From: Knoellia sp. S7-12
Lineage (GTDB): Bacteria; Actinomycetota; Actinomycetes; Actinomycetales; Dermatophilaceae
Direction: 5' to 3'
NCBI RefSeq assembly: GCF_040518285.1
Contig: NZ_CP155449.1
Location: 3,658,001-3,722,000 of the forward strand
Length of the DNA: 64,000 nt
Shown here: positions 7,943 to 16,156 of the stretch, piece after piece
Numbering within the stretch: position 1 is the stretch's first letter
How the letters are laid out: each line of letters begins with the position of its first letter
Program-made: the position numbers and the translations under genes
Notes under the pieces: model-generated
Seen by the model: only the letters and a program-made list of their open reading frames with translations
Told to the model about the DNA's origin: nothing
Databases searched by the model: none

Positions 7943-9502
7943 ATGACGGAGACGCCAACACTTGCAGGGCCTGAGGTTCAGGTCCGCTCCGTCGTGTCCT
8001 CTCTTTCGGATGTCAATCCTGAGGGTTTGACCGAGGCTCAGCGGGTCGCTGCGGTGTCTGCACTGGAGGCGTTGAAGGGTGCGGCGGCTGCTGCGCAGGC
8101 CCGGTTGACGGCTGCTGCGGTGGTGGATCGGGAGGCGCTCGGTGAGGACTCGCGCAGTGTGCGCGCCGACCTTGCGTTGGCTCGTCGGTGCTCCCCGGCG
8201 TTGGCGGATCAGCATGTCGGGGTGGCCAAGGCCCTCGTGGGCGAGATGCCCTTGACGATGGGCGCACTGGAGCGCGGCGAGATCAGCGAACGGCGGGCGA
8301 TGATCGTGGTTCGGGAGACGGCGTGCCTGAGCGTTGAGCACCGGGCCGAGGTCGACCGCCGGCTGGCACCGACGATTGCCAATCTTGGGGACAAGGCGTT
8401 GGCTGGGGCGGCGCGGCGTGCCGGTGCGGCTTTGGATGCGGAGTCGTTGGCTGAACGGAATCGGCGTGCGGTGGCCAGTCGGCGGGTGAGTGTGCGGGCG
8501 GCTGCGGACGGCATGGCGTGGCTGTCGATCCTGGGTCCGATGAAAGAGATCATCGGTGCGCACGTCGCGCTGCTGGGTGAGGAAGGTCGACGCAACGTCA
8601 TCGACCCCGACCTGCCCGCCGATGAATGGGAAGCTGCGGCAGCAGCTGCCCGTGCCGACACGCGAGGCAAGGGTGCATGGCTGGCCGACCGCGCCCTCGA
8701 GCTTTTGTCCGGGCGTGCGAAGGGTCAGCCGCAACAGGTTGAGGTCAGCCTCGTCATGACTGACCAGGTCCTGCTCCCCGCGGCCTTCGGTGGCAACGCC
8801 CCGGGTGATGATGTCGCCGTCATCCCCGGATGGGGTCCCATCCCCGGCGCCGAAGCCCGAGCCCACATCGCTGCCCTCCTCGACCACTCCGACACCGAAC
8901 TGACGAACGGCGCCAACGGTGTGAACCGCGGTGGCGACAGTGGCGATGCTGGCGCATTCGGGTGGTTACGACGCTTGTTCACCGACCCCACCGGACGCGA
9001 CCTTGTCGCCCTGGACTCGAAGCGTCGCCTGTTCCACGGTGGGCTGCGCCGCTTCCTTGAGCTGCGCGACCCCACCTGCCGCGTCCCATGGTGCGACGCC
9101 CCAGCGATCCAGGCCGACCACGTTCACGCCGTCCACGACGGCGGTGCCACGACCGGCGCCAACGCCGGCGGACTCTGCAAACGCCACAACTTGGTCAAGG
9201 AAGAGCCCGGGTGGCACATGAACGTCGAATCCACCGGGCTCGACGGAACCGGAACCCATCGCATACGCATCCAGACCCCAACCGGTCGGATCCACGACGC
9301 CACCGCACCACCAATCCTGGGCGAAGGCTGGTCGCCTCCGACAATCATCGGAGACGAATTCGAACCACCGCAGGACCCGTTCCCCGAGGGCTACCTCCCC
9401 GACGAGCTGCCACCCATCGAGTTGCTCCGCGCCCCCGACGAACCCATGCTCGACCCACCCGACGACTGGTTCGTGCAGGACGACGCGATGTGGGTCGCCT
9501 GA
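7943..9502 (+). CDS. DUF222 / 13E12-type HNH endonuclease domain protein
   Basis: This 519-residue protein has the two-part architecture of actinobacterial 13E12-repeat proteins. An Ala-rich helical DUF222 domain spans about residues 20-310, and an HNH nuclease fold lies at about 375-420. The HNH part shows the zinc-knuckle CRVPWC, the catalytic-type DHVHAVHDGG, and NAGGLCKRHNLVK. The tail is acidic and Pro-rich. These proteins are multicopy in many actinobacteria, some LexA-controlled; their substrate is uncertain. The ATG at 7943 follows GAGAGG (7936-7941). The -10-like hexamer seven bases upstream also permits a leaderless start. Codon choice is less GC-extreme in the first 300 codons than in neighbouring genes. 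Confidence 0.88.
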   Translation: MTETPTLAGPEVQVRSVVSSLSDVNPEGLTEAQRVAAVSALEALKGAAAAAQARLTAAAVVDREALGEDSRSVRADLALARRCSPALADQHVGVAKALVGEMPLTMGALERGEISERRAMIVVRETACLSVEHRAEVDRRLAPTIANLGDKALAGAARRAGAALDAESLAERNRRAVASRRVSVRAAADGMAWLSILGPMKEIIGAHVALLGEEGRRNVIDPDLPADEWEAAAAAARADTRGKGAWLADRALELLSGRAKGQPQQVEVSLVMTDQVLLPAAFGGNAPGDDVAVIPGWGPIPGAEARAHIAALLDHSDTELTNGANGVNRGGDSGDAGAFGWLRRLFTDPTGRDLVALDSKRRLFHGGLRRFLELRDPTCRVPWCDAPAIQADHVHAVHDGGATTGANAGGLCKRHNLVKEEPGWHMNVESTGLDGTGTHRIRIQTPTGRIHDATAPPILGEGWSPPTIIGDEFEPPQDPFPEGYLPDELPPIELLRAPDEPMLDPPDDWFVQDDAMWVA

Positions 9503-9517
9503 GCGCCGATCAGGCGA
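9495..9517. terminator. Hairpin spanning both convergent stop codons
   Basis: TCGCCTGA (9495-9502) pairs perfectly with TCAGGCGA (9510-9517) around a 7-base loop. The HNH stop codon is in the left arm and the FHA gene's stop codon is in the right arm. The symmetric position between convergent genes suggests a bidirectional terminator or mRNA 3'-end stabiliser. There is no U-tract. Confidence 0.55.
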
Positions 9518-9938
9518 AGATGGACTCTTGGCGGAGGACGATGCGGGTCCACGACCCGAGGTAGAGCACGGCACCCGAGGAGAGGGTCAGCCCGGCCTCG
9601 ATGGGGTCGTCGGGGATGTCGCCGATGGCCGCGCTGACATAGGTGCCGTTGGCCGAGCCGAGGTCCTCGACAACCCAACCCAGGTTGTGGCGGGTGAGCT
9701 GTGCGTGGCGGCGGCTCACCCCGGCGTCGAGGTCACAGTCGATGTGGGGCGCGACCGCCTTGACCTCACTGTGCCGGCCGATGAGGACCCGGCTCCCGCG
9801 CAAGGGGATCACCGTCGGCGGCCCCGGATCGGGGAGACGGTCAGGACTGCTCTGACACTCGTACCACTGCGGATCCACCCACACCTCAGCCAACCATGGC
9901 GCTGCGACGCCCTTGCGAACTCCCCCCAGAACTGACAC
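9510..9938 (-). CDS. FHA domain protein
   Basis: This protein of about 142 residues is essentially one forkhead-associated domain, a phosphothreonine-binding module. The core motifs are present: GSRVLIGRHSE (Gly-Arg and Ser of the binding loops), DAGVSRRHAQL (Ser-Arg-x-His) and DLGSANGTYV (Asn-Gly). It directly follows lemA, and the two are probably co-transcribed. The start is uncertain: GTG at 9938, eight bases after the lemA stop, is used, with TTG 9893 and GTG 9884 as alternatives giving the typical WVDPQWYECQ opening. A likely role is docking to a Ser/Thr kinase substrate; no kinase is encoded in this window. Confidence 0.82.
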   Translation of the reverse strand: MSVLGGVRKGVAAPWLAEVWVDPQWYECQSSPDRLPDPGPPTVIPLRGSRVLIGRHSEVKAVAPHIDCDLDAGVSRRHAQLTRHNLGWVVEDLGSANGTYVSAAIGDIPDDPIEAGLTLSSGAVLYLGSWTRIVLRQESIFA

Positions 9939-9945
9939 GTCAGCG

Positions 9946-10680
9946 TCAGACGCGAGGTGCGGGGGGTGCCGGCGGAACGTCTCCGGGTGTGGTCGGGGCG
10001 ATCGGCTGGGTGGGGTCGACCGGGGTCGTCGGGTCAACCGGTTCGGCGGGCGCTGCAGGGGTGGTCGACGCGGAAGGCGACGGGGCGGCATACGCGCTGG
10101 GCGGCGGGATCGTCGCCTCGCGCTGACCGAAGTCGACCTTGGGGGCCTCACGCTGCTCGCCGACGGCCTCGAAGTATTCGGCCGTCTTGATGCCGAAGAT
10201 ACCAGCAACGAAGTTGGTGGGGACCGTCTCGACCTTGGTGTTGAGGTCGCGCACGGTCGCGTTGTAGTAGCGGCGCGACGAGGCGATGCGGTCCTCGGTG
10301 CTCGTGAGCTCCTGCTGCAGGGCCATGAAGTTCTGGTTGGCCTTGAGGTCCGGGTAGGCCTCGGCAATGGCCAGGAGGCGTCCCAACGCCTGGCTGAGCA
10401 TGTTCTCGCTCTCGGCCTGCTGGCCCGGCGACTGATTCGGCGCCATGGCGGCCGAGCGGGCCTTGATGACGTCCTCGAGGGTGCCGCGCTCGTGTGCCGC
10501 GTAGCCCTTGACCGTCTCCACCAGGTTGCCGATGAGGTCGTGCCGTCGGGTGAGCTCGACATCGATCTGGCGCCAGGCCTCCTCCACGAGGTTGCGCAGC
10601 TTGATGAGGCCGTTGTACATCGCGACGACGATGCCGACGAGCACCAGAAGGACGACGACAATGACAATGGTGGTGATCAT
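9946..10680 (-). CDS. lemA: LemA family protein
   Basis: This 244-residue protein has a single N-terminal membrane segment (residues 2-20, very Ile/Val-rich) and the long antiparallel helices of LemA. Conserved stretches include YNGLIKLRNLVEEAWRQIDVELTRRHDLIGNLVETVKGYAAHE and a second helix with ENMLSQALGRLLAIAEAYPDLKAN. Beyond residue 190 comes a low-complexity Pro/Thr/Ala tail that is absent in most family members. GGGGAG lies seven bases before the ATG. The biochemical role of LemA is unknown. The pairing with an FHA protein suggests the tail could be a phosphothreonine target, which is inference. Confidence 0.92.
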   Translation of the reverse strand: MITTIVIVVVLLVLVGIVVAMYNGLIKLRNLVEEAWRQIDVELTRRHDLIGNLVETVKGYAAHERGTLEDVIKARSAAMAPNQSPGQQAESENMLSQALGRLLAIAEAYPDLKANQNFMALQQELTSTEDRIASSRRYYNATVRDLNTKVETVPTNFVAGIFGIKTAEYFEAVGEQREAPKVDFGQREATIPPPSAYAAPSPSASTTPAAPAEPVDPTTPVDPTQPIAPTTPGDVPPAPPAPRV

Positions 10681-10768
10681 GGGAACTCCCCTGTTGGTGA
10701 CGTCTCGTTCGCGATCCTAGAGCCTGTGTGCCGTGTGGCCGGGGAAGCGTGAAGGGTCAGGCGCAGCG

Positions 10769-11323
10769 TCAGGCGAGGCCGAGGTCGGTCAGTCCGAAGG
10801 CGTGGCGGTACTCAAGGCCGGCGTCGGCGAACACCTTGTCCGCACCGGTGGCACGGTCGGCGATGGTGGCGACGCCGACGACGATCGCTCCGGCCTCCTG
10901 CGCGGCCTTCGCGGCATCGAGCGGCGAGGCACCGGTGGTGGACGTGTCCTCGACGATGAGCACGCGACGGCCCTCGATCGACGGGCCCTCGATGCGCTGC
11001 TGCAGCCCGTGCGCCTTGCCAGCCTTGCGGACGACGAACGCATCCAGACGCTCGCCAGCCGCGGCTGCGGCGTGGAGCATCGACGTGGCCACGGGGTCGG
11101 CGCCGAGGGTCAGTCCACCCACGGCGTCGAAGTCGAGATCGGCGGCGAGGTCACGCATGACACGGCCCACGAGCGGGCTGCCCTCACCGTCGAGCGTGAT
11201 CCGGCGCAGGTCGACGTAGTAGTCGGCTTCCTTGCCGGAGGAGAGGGTGACGCGGCCGTGGACGATGGCCTTGTCCTTGATGATCTCGAGCAGGCGGGCG
11301 CGGTCGGCAGCAATGTCAGTCAC
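10769..11323 (-). CDS. pyrE: Orotate phosphoribosyltransferase
   Basis: This 184-residue cytoplasmic enzyme converts orotate and PRPP to OMP in pyrimidine synthesis. The PRPP-binding motif is RRVLIVEDTSTTGAS (about residues 118-132). The substrate region SSGKEADYYVDLRR and the flexible-loop KAGKAHGLQQRIEG are present. Length is normal for the short actinobacterial form. The start codon is GTG at 11323, 35 bases from the divergent cupin gene. No other pyr genes are adjacent. Confidence 0.95.
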   Translation of the reverse strand: MTDIAADRARLLEIIKDKAIVHGRVTLSSGKEADYYVDLRRITLDGEGSPLVGRVMRDLAADLDFDAVGGLTLGADPVATSMLHAAAAAGERLDAFVVRKAGKAHGLQQRIEGPSIEGRRVLIVEDTSTTGASPLDAAKAAQEAGAIVVGVATIADRATGADKVFADAGLEYRHAFGLTDLGLA

Positions 11324-11358
11324 GCCCCGAATCTACCCGGGGTCCATAGGCTGGCGGC

Positions 11359-11724
11359 ATGCCCGTCGTCGACATCGCAGACAAGCTCGCACTCTTCTCC
11401 GACCACTGGTCACCCAAGGTCGTGGCGCGACTCAACGACTACGAGATCAAGCTGGTGAAGCTCAAGGGTGAGTTCGTCTGGCACACGCACGACGACACCG
11501 ATGAGCTCTTCCTCGTCATCGCCGGCCACCTCACCATTCAGTTGCGAGATGGGGACGTCACCCTCGGGCCCGGTCAGTTGTATGTCGTGCCGCGATGTGT
11601 CGAGCACTGCCCCGTCACCGATGGTGACGTGAGCGCCATGCTCATCGAGCCCGCGGGCGTGGCCAACACCGGTAGCGCGGGCGGGGAGCGCACTGCGACG
11701 CAGGACACCACGCTGCTCGACTAG
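11359..11724 (+). CDS. Cupin domain protein
   Basis: This 121-residue single-domain cupin has the motif-1 ligands HTHDDTDELFLVIAGH (residues about 42-57) and motif-2 PGQLYVVPRCVEHCPVTD. His-x-His, Glu and a later His are the usual metal ligands. Small cupins of this form bind a metal and a small ligand or act as isomerase-like proteins. Its stop overlaps the convergent eda stop by four bases. It is not part of the uronate operon by strand, so a link with it is only positional. Confidence 0.85.
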   Translation: MPVVDIADKLALFSDHWSPKVVARLNDYEIKLVKLKGEFVWHTHDDTDELFLVIAGHLTIQLRDGDVTLGPGQLYVVPRCVEHCPVTDGDVSAMLIEPAGVANTGSAGGERTATQDTTLLD

Positions 11725-12341
11725 AGGCTGGCTCGCGCGAGGGCGGTGATGGCCGACCAGTCCGCTGCGCGGACGAGGGCGGGTGGAGTGAGCCACGAAC
11801 CACCCACACACGGCACGTTCTCGATCGAGAGGTATGCCGGTGCGCTGGCTTGCGTGATCCCTCCCGTCGGGCAGACACGGACATCGCGAACCGGTGCCAG
11901 CAGGGCCTTAAGAAACGCAGGTCCACCCAGCGGCTCCGCCGGGAAGACCTTGACCTCGGTGAACCCGGCGTCCCTGAGCTCGAGGACTTCGCTCACGGAG
12001 CCCGCACCCGGCAGCACGGGGACATCGACCTCAGCGAGCGCGGCCCGCAGGGCCCGAGACGTCCCGGGCGTCACCACGAACTGGGCTCCGGCGGCGAGTG
12101 ACGAGTCGAGCCCCGCCTGATCGAGGACGCTGCCGGCGCCGACGAGCATCTCGGGCACCTGGTCACGGATGGCCCGGATCGCGTCGGCCGCGCCTTCTGT
12201 CCGCAGCGTCACCTCGATGATCGAGATGCCGCCGACGATCAGCGCTCGAGCAATCTCCACGCCGGTCGCCCCGGGATCGACGTCGGGTGGCAGCTGCACC
12301 ACCGGGATCACCGGCGAGACGTCCAGCGGCGACCCGCTCAT
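11721..12341 (-). CDS. eda: KDPG/KHG aldolase
   Basis: This 206-residue class I aldolase cleaves 2-keto-3-deoxy-6-phosphogluconate to pyruvate and glyceraldehyde-3-phosphate. Seen are the catalytic Glu in IIEVTLRTEGAA, the PGTSRALR phosphate-site segment, the Schiff-base Lys in FTEVKVFPAE and the PTGGIT loop. The ATG at 12341 overlaps the iclR stop (ATGA), so it is the last gene of kduI-kduD-iclR-eda. With the KDG kinase encoded on the other arm of the locus it completes the lower uronate pathway. Confidence 0.92.
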   Translation of the reverse strand: MSGSPLDVSPVIPVVQLPPDVDPGATGVEIARALIVGGISIIEVTLRTEGAADAIRAIRDQVPEMLVGAGSVLDQAGLDSSLAAGAQFVVTPGTSRALRAALAEVDVPVLPGAGSVSEVLELRDAGFTEVKVFPAEPLGGPAFLKALLAPVRDVRVCPTGGITQASAPAYLSIENVPCVGGSWLTPPALVRAADWSAITALARASL

Positions 12342-13102
12342 CCGGCGACCACTTCGATATCGGGGCTTCCGAGGATCGTCGAGATCGCGGCGGCGGTGGC
12401 CGCGACCATCGACCCGAGCTGCTCGACCTCGGCCCCGGTGACGTCGAACGCCAACGACGACACCGACACGCCCCCAATCGGTTCGCCACGATGGTTGACC
12501 ACGGCCGCACCGACGCACCGGGTGTGCGGCTCGTTCTCCTCGTCGTCCACGGCATACGCCCGCTTGCGCACCATGGCGAGGTGACGCAGCAGTGCGCTCA
12601 CATCGGTCATCGTTCGTGTGGTGACGGCTGGAAGGCCTGTTCGCACTGCGAGCTGACGCACGTCGGCATCAGCCATCTGCGCGAGCACGGCCTTGCCAAT
12701 TGCGGTGCAGTGCAACGGAAGCGTCATCCCGATGCGGGACTTCATCGAATACGCGCGGGTCCCCTCGTGCTTGTCGAGATAGACGAGCTGGTCCGCGTCG
12801 AGGACCGCGAAGTGCACCGTGCGACCACTTGCCTCGCAGAGCTGCCGCAGTTGCGGTCGCGCGAGGCGGGCGAGGTCGTCGGTGCCGGTCGACCGTGATG
12901 GCAACGAGAGGAGGCGCGCGCCCATCGCGTAGGTGCGCCCCTCCTCCTCACGCGCCCACCCCACCGCCACGAGTTCCTGCAGGATCCGGTGCACGGTCGA
13001 GACAGGCAGGCTCGTGTGGCGCGCGATGTCGCTGAGGCGGCGCTCGTGTGCCAACGCCTCCACCACGGCAATGGCCTTCTGCAACGCGGACAGCTGCGTC
13101 AT
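12338..13102 (-). CDS. IclR family transcriptional regulator
   Basis: This 254-residue regulator has an N-terminal winged helix (residues 5-60; LSDIARHTSLPVSTVHRILQELVAVGWA) and an IclR effector domain. The effector domain includes MTLPLHCTAIGKAVLAQM and DEENEPHTRCVGAAVVNHRGEPIGGVSVS. The open frame runs upstream into kduD, but the ATG at 13102 overlaps the kduD stop. Encoded inside the uronate operon, it is the natural candidate (KdgR-like) for sensing KDG or a related intermediate and controlling the divergent promoters at 14.7-14.85 kb. Confidence 0.93.
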   Translation of the reverse strand: MTQLSALQKAIAVVEALAHERRLSDIARHTSLPVSTVHRILQELVAVGWAREEEGRTYAMGARLLSLPSRSTGTDDLARLARPQLRQLCEASGRTVHFAVLDADQLVYLDKHEGTRAYSMKSRIGMTLPLHCTAIGKAVLAQMADADVRQLAVRTGLPAVTTRTMTDVSALLRHLAMVRKRAYAVDDEENEPHTRCVGAAVVNHRGEPIGGVSVSSLAFDVTGAEVEQLGSMVAATAAAISTILGSPDIEVVAG

Positions 13103-13887
13103 CGCGCCATCCATCCGCCGTCGACCGTCAGGACGTGACCATGAACGTAGGCCGCAGCAGGGCTGGCGAGATAGACGACGGCGGGCGCGATGTCGCCGGG
13201 AGTCGCCCACCGTCCCGCCGGGATGCGCGCCGAGATCGACTCGAAGCGCTCCTCGTCGGCCCTCAGTGCTTCGGTGTTGTTGGTCTCGACGTAGCCCGGG
13301 GCAACCGCATTGACGCGCACACCCGAGGCGGCCCATTCGTTCGCGAACGCCTTGGTGAGACCAGCGACGGCATGCTTCGTCGCGGCATACCCCGGGACGT
13401 TGACCCCACCCTGGAAGGTGAGGAGCGACGCGATCGTGACCACGGCGCCATCGCCACGCGACACCATCGCGGCACCGAGGGTCTGGGTGAGGATCCACAC
13501 CGAGTCAAGGTTGACGACGCGCACGAAATCCCAGTCCTCGAGTGACATCTGTGCGGCAGGTGTCCGCCGGATCGTGCCGGCGTTGTTGACGAGGATGTCG
13601 ATCTGGTGCTCAGCGGCCACGCGGGTGGCCAGGGCCTGCACGGCGTCGCGATCAGCGAAGTCGGCAGCAACGCCAAAAGCCCTGCGCCCCAACGCTTCCA
13701 CCTCTGCCGCGACCTCATCACAGTCGCCCTCGGATCTCCCCCACAGCACGACGTCCGCGCCCGCAGAGGCCAGGGCGAGGGCGCAGGCCCGACCGATGCC
13801 GGTGCGGGCACCCGTGACGAGAGCCGTCTTCCCGGCGAGCCCGAAATGCTGCTGAAGCCAGCTCGAGCCGGCTGCCTCGGAAATCAT
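13099..13887 (-). CDS. kduD: 2-deoxy-D-gluconate 3-dehydrogenase / KduD-type SDR
   Basis: This 262-residue short-chain dehydrogenase converts 2,5-diketo-3-deoxygluconate to 2-keto-3-deoxygluconate (KDG). The Rossmann motif is TGARTGIG, the NNAG motif is present, and the catalytic Ser and YxxxK occur in IASLLTFQGG and YAATKHA. The C-terminal DGGWMAR is characteristic of KduD. It overlaps kduI upstream and iclR downstream by ATGA junctions. Assignment rests on the KduI partner as well as on sequence. Confidence 0.9.
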   Translation of the reverse strand: MISEAAGSSWLQQHFGLAGKTALVTGARTGIGRACALALASAGADVVLWGRSEGDCDEVAAEVEALGRRAFGVAADFADRDAVQALATRVAAEHQIDILVNNAGTIRRTPAAQMSLEDWDFVRVVNLDSVWILTQTLGAAMVSRGDGAVVTIASLLTFQGGVNVPGYAATKHAVAGLTKAFANEWAASGVRVNAVAPGYVETNNTEALRADEERFESISARIPAGRWATPGDIAPAVVYLASPAAAYVHGHVLTVDGGWMAR

Positions 13888-14708
13888 CGCAGGTCCGTCA
13901 TCGCCACCGGGTCCATGTCGTCGTAGGCGAGGTTCTCACCGGCGGTCGACCAGACGAACTTGTACGACGAGGTTCCCGCGCCGAAGTGGACCGACCACGG
14001 CGGCGAGATGATCGCCTGTCGGTCCGCAACGACCATGCTCTTGGTCTGCCCAGGCTGACCGGCGATGTGGATGACCCGCTCACCCTCGGGGAGCCCGAAG
14101 TAGAGGTAGCACTCGGTCCGTCGGTCGTGGGTGTGGCAGGGCATGGTGTTCCAGACGTTGCCCGGCTCGATCGTCGTGATGCCGAGAGCGAGCTCGCACG
14201 ACGCGACGCCCTGGTCGTGGACGTACTTGCGCAGGGTGCGCCGGCTGGCCTTCTCTTCGTCGCCGATCTCGACCGCCTGCGAGTCGGCCTTGCGGATGAG
14301 GGTCGAGGGGTGTGCGAGGTGCGCCGGGGCACTCACGAGATAGAACGCCGCGTCGCCGGAAAGCGTGACCTGCCCACTGCCAGAACCGATGTAGACGATG
14401 TCCTCGGCCTCCACGGCATACGTCTCACCACCATCGACGGCCACCGAACCTGAGCCGTCGAGACACACGACGCCGAGCTCCCGGCGGTCGGTGAGCGTCC
14501 CCTTGGAACGGATCTCGTGCGGAGCCTCGAGGACGAGTGAGCCGCTGCCCGGGAGCGCACCGCCGAGGAGGATTCGGTCGCTCTGGCTGAGCATCCAGCG
14601 GACCTCGCCATCGACGAACAGCCCCTCCACGAGGAAGCGCTCACGCATCTCGTCGGGGGTGAGTCGGACGAATTCCGCCGGGTGGGTGGCGATGCGGACG
14701 TCGGTCAT
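13884..14708 (-). CDS. kduI: 5-dehydro-4-deoxy-D-glucuronate isomerase
   Basis: This 274-residue cupin-fold isomerase converts 5-keto-4-deoxyuronate, formed spontaneously from released unsaturated uronic acid, to 2,5-diketo-3-deoxygluconate. Zinc-ligand stretches typical of KduI are present: NTMPCHTHDRRTECYLYF and PPWSVHFGAGTSSYKFVWS, plus the ending AYDDMDPV. GGAG lies six bases before the ATG at 14708. It is first gene of the minus-strand uronate operon and divergent from the importer operon. Confidence 0.95.
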   Translation of the reverse strand: MTDVRIATHPAEFVRLTPDEMRERFLVEGLFVDGEVRWMLSQSDRILLGGALPGSGSLVLEAPHEIRSKGTLTDRRELGVVCLDGSGSVAVDGGETYAVEAEDIVYIGSGSGQVTLSGDAAFYLVSAPAHLAHPSTLIRKADSQAVEIGDEEKASRRTLRKYVHDQGVASCELALGITTIEPGNVWNTMPCHTHDRRTECYLYFGLPEGERVIHIAGQPGQTKSMVVADRQAIISPPWSVHFGAGTSSYKFVWSTAGENLAYDDMDPVAMTDLR

Positions 14709-14732
14709 GAGCGCTCCTGTTTTCGTGGATTC

Positions 14733-14776
14733 TTCCCGTCCAGCGGAAATGACTTCCCTTGACGCTGAATATGGAA
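14733..14776. promoter_or_regulatory. Divergent uronate control region with alternating TTCC/GGAA half-sites
   Basis: The 143 bases between kduI and the binding-protein gene contain TTCC (14733), GGAA (14745), TTCC (14754) and GGAA (14773). The middle pair forms GGAA-N5-TTCC. A -35-like TTGACG occupies 14759-14764 on the plus strand; its -10 (TATGCA, 14781) is weak. The layout fits an IclR-type regulator acting on both promoters. Site identity is tentative. Confidence 0.4.
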
Positions 14777-14851
14777 CCACTATGCACCAACGGCAACGTC
14801 GCCGCCAGAGCCCTCCGGCGGACGGCCCGCGCACAGCACAGGAGACACCCG

Positions 14852-16156
14852 ATGCGTTCGACCCTCATCACCGGCCTGGCGGCAGTGAGCATCGCCGCCC
14901 TCGCGGCCTGCGCCCCCGGCAGCACTGAATCCGACTCCCCCGGCGCGGCAGGCCCCACTGCCTCCGGCTCAGTCGACCTCAGCACGTTCAAGGGCAAGAC
15001 GATCACCTACCTCTACTTCACCGACGGTCCCGACGAAGCCGCGACCCGAGGTCTGCTCAAGGAATTCGAGACCAAGTCCGGCGGCAAGGTGGACCTGCAG
15101 ATCGTCCCGTTTGCCGACCTCCAGCAGTCGCTGCAGGCACGCCTCTCAGGCGGCAACGCCCCTGACGTCGCACGCCTAGCCGACCTCGCGCCCTTCCGCG
15201 GCGACCTCATGGACCTCTCCGGAGTCGTCGGCAAGGACTACGCCAACGAGTTCCTTGCCGGCCCTGCGGCGGCGGTCAAGGACGGCGACAAGATCGTCGC
15301 GGTCCCCAACGACCTCACGATGAACGGTCCGTTCGTCAACGTCGACCTCTTCAAGAAGGCCGGTGTCCCCATCCCCACTAAGTGGAACTGGGACGAGATG
15401 GTCGCGGCGGCCAAGAAGGTCCAGACCGCCAACAAGACCGAGGCCGGCATCGCGATCGACAAGTCCGGACACCGCCTCTCGACGATCCTCAGCCAGTACG
15501 GCACGACGATGGTCGGCAAGGACATGACCAACACCCTCGACGAGGCCAAGGCGACCAAGGCGATCGACAGCCTGCTCACCCTCATCAAGGACGGCACGAT
15601 CCCCAAGGACTTCTGGATCGAGTCCGGCAGCAAGTACAAGGGCGCCAACGAGATCTTCCTCGCGCAGCAGGCCCCGATCTACATCTCCGGCAACTGGCAG
15701 GTCGCCCAGTTCGACAAAACGGCGAAGTTCGGCTGGCAGGCCGTACCCAACGCCTGTTCCGAGCGTTGCGGCGGCTTCCCCGGCGGCAAGTACACCGTCG
15801 GTCTGAGCCAGTCCAAGGAGCCGCAGATGGCGGCCGCGCTCGTCCAGTTCCTCAACTCCAAGGAGTCGCAGGCCACGATGGACGCCGAGTCGATGTGGCT
15901 GCCGACCCGCAACGACCTCATCGAGTCCAAGGGCGTGACCTACCCGACGCGTCAGGCCGACATGGAGGTGTTCGCGGCAGACGTCGCCGAGACCCCCGCG
16001 GACACGTTCGACGCCGTGGCCTCGCCGGCCTTCGGCCCCTCCGCGACGGTGCTCGTCGAGGAGTTCGCCAAGGCCGTGGCCGGGCAGCAGGACGCTGCCA
16101 CGACCGCCAAGAACCTGAAGGCGGGGATCGACAAGGTCATCGCCGAGAGCAAGTGA
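14852..16156 (+). CDS. Sugar ABC transporter substrate-binding lipoprotein
   Basis: This 434-residue family-1 type extracellular solute-binding protein has a lipoprotein signal with lipobox LAAC (Cys20). The mature part begins with a Ser/Gly-rich linker and then KTITYLYFTDGPDEAATRGLLKEFETKSGG, a carbohydrate-binder opening. Other features are LSGGNAPDVARL and GNWQVAQFDKTAKFGWQAVP, typical of oligosaccharide binders. GGAG precedes the ATG at 14852 by seven bases. It heads a tight operon with two permeases, the 895-residue protein, the GH88/105 hydrolase and the KDG kinase, so its ligand is probably an unsaturated uronyl oligosaccharide. Confidence 0.93.
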   Translation: MRSTLITGLAAVSIAALAACAPGSTESDSPGAAGPTASGSVDLSTFKGKTITYLYFTDGPDEAATRGLLKEFETKSGGKVDLQIVPFADLQQSLQARLSGGNAPDVARLADLAPFRGDLMDLSGVVGKDYANEFLAGPAAAVKDGDKIVAVPNDLTMNGPFVNVDLFKKAGVPIPTKWNWDEMVAAAKKVQTANKTEAGIAIDKSGHRLSTILSQYGTTMVGKDMTNTLDEAKATKAIDSLLTLIKDGTIPKDFWIESGSKYKGANEIFLAQQAPIYISGNWQVAQFDKTAKFGWQAVPNACSERCGGFPGGKYTVGLSQSKEPQMAAALVQFLNSKESQATMDAESMWLPTRNDLIESKGVTYPTRQADMEVFAADVAETPADTFDAVASPAFGPSATVLVEEFAKAVAGQQDAATTAKNLKAGIDKVIAESK

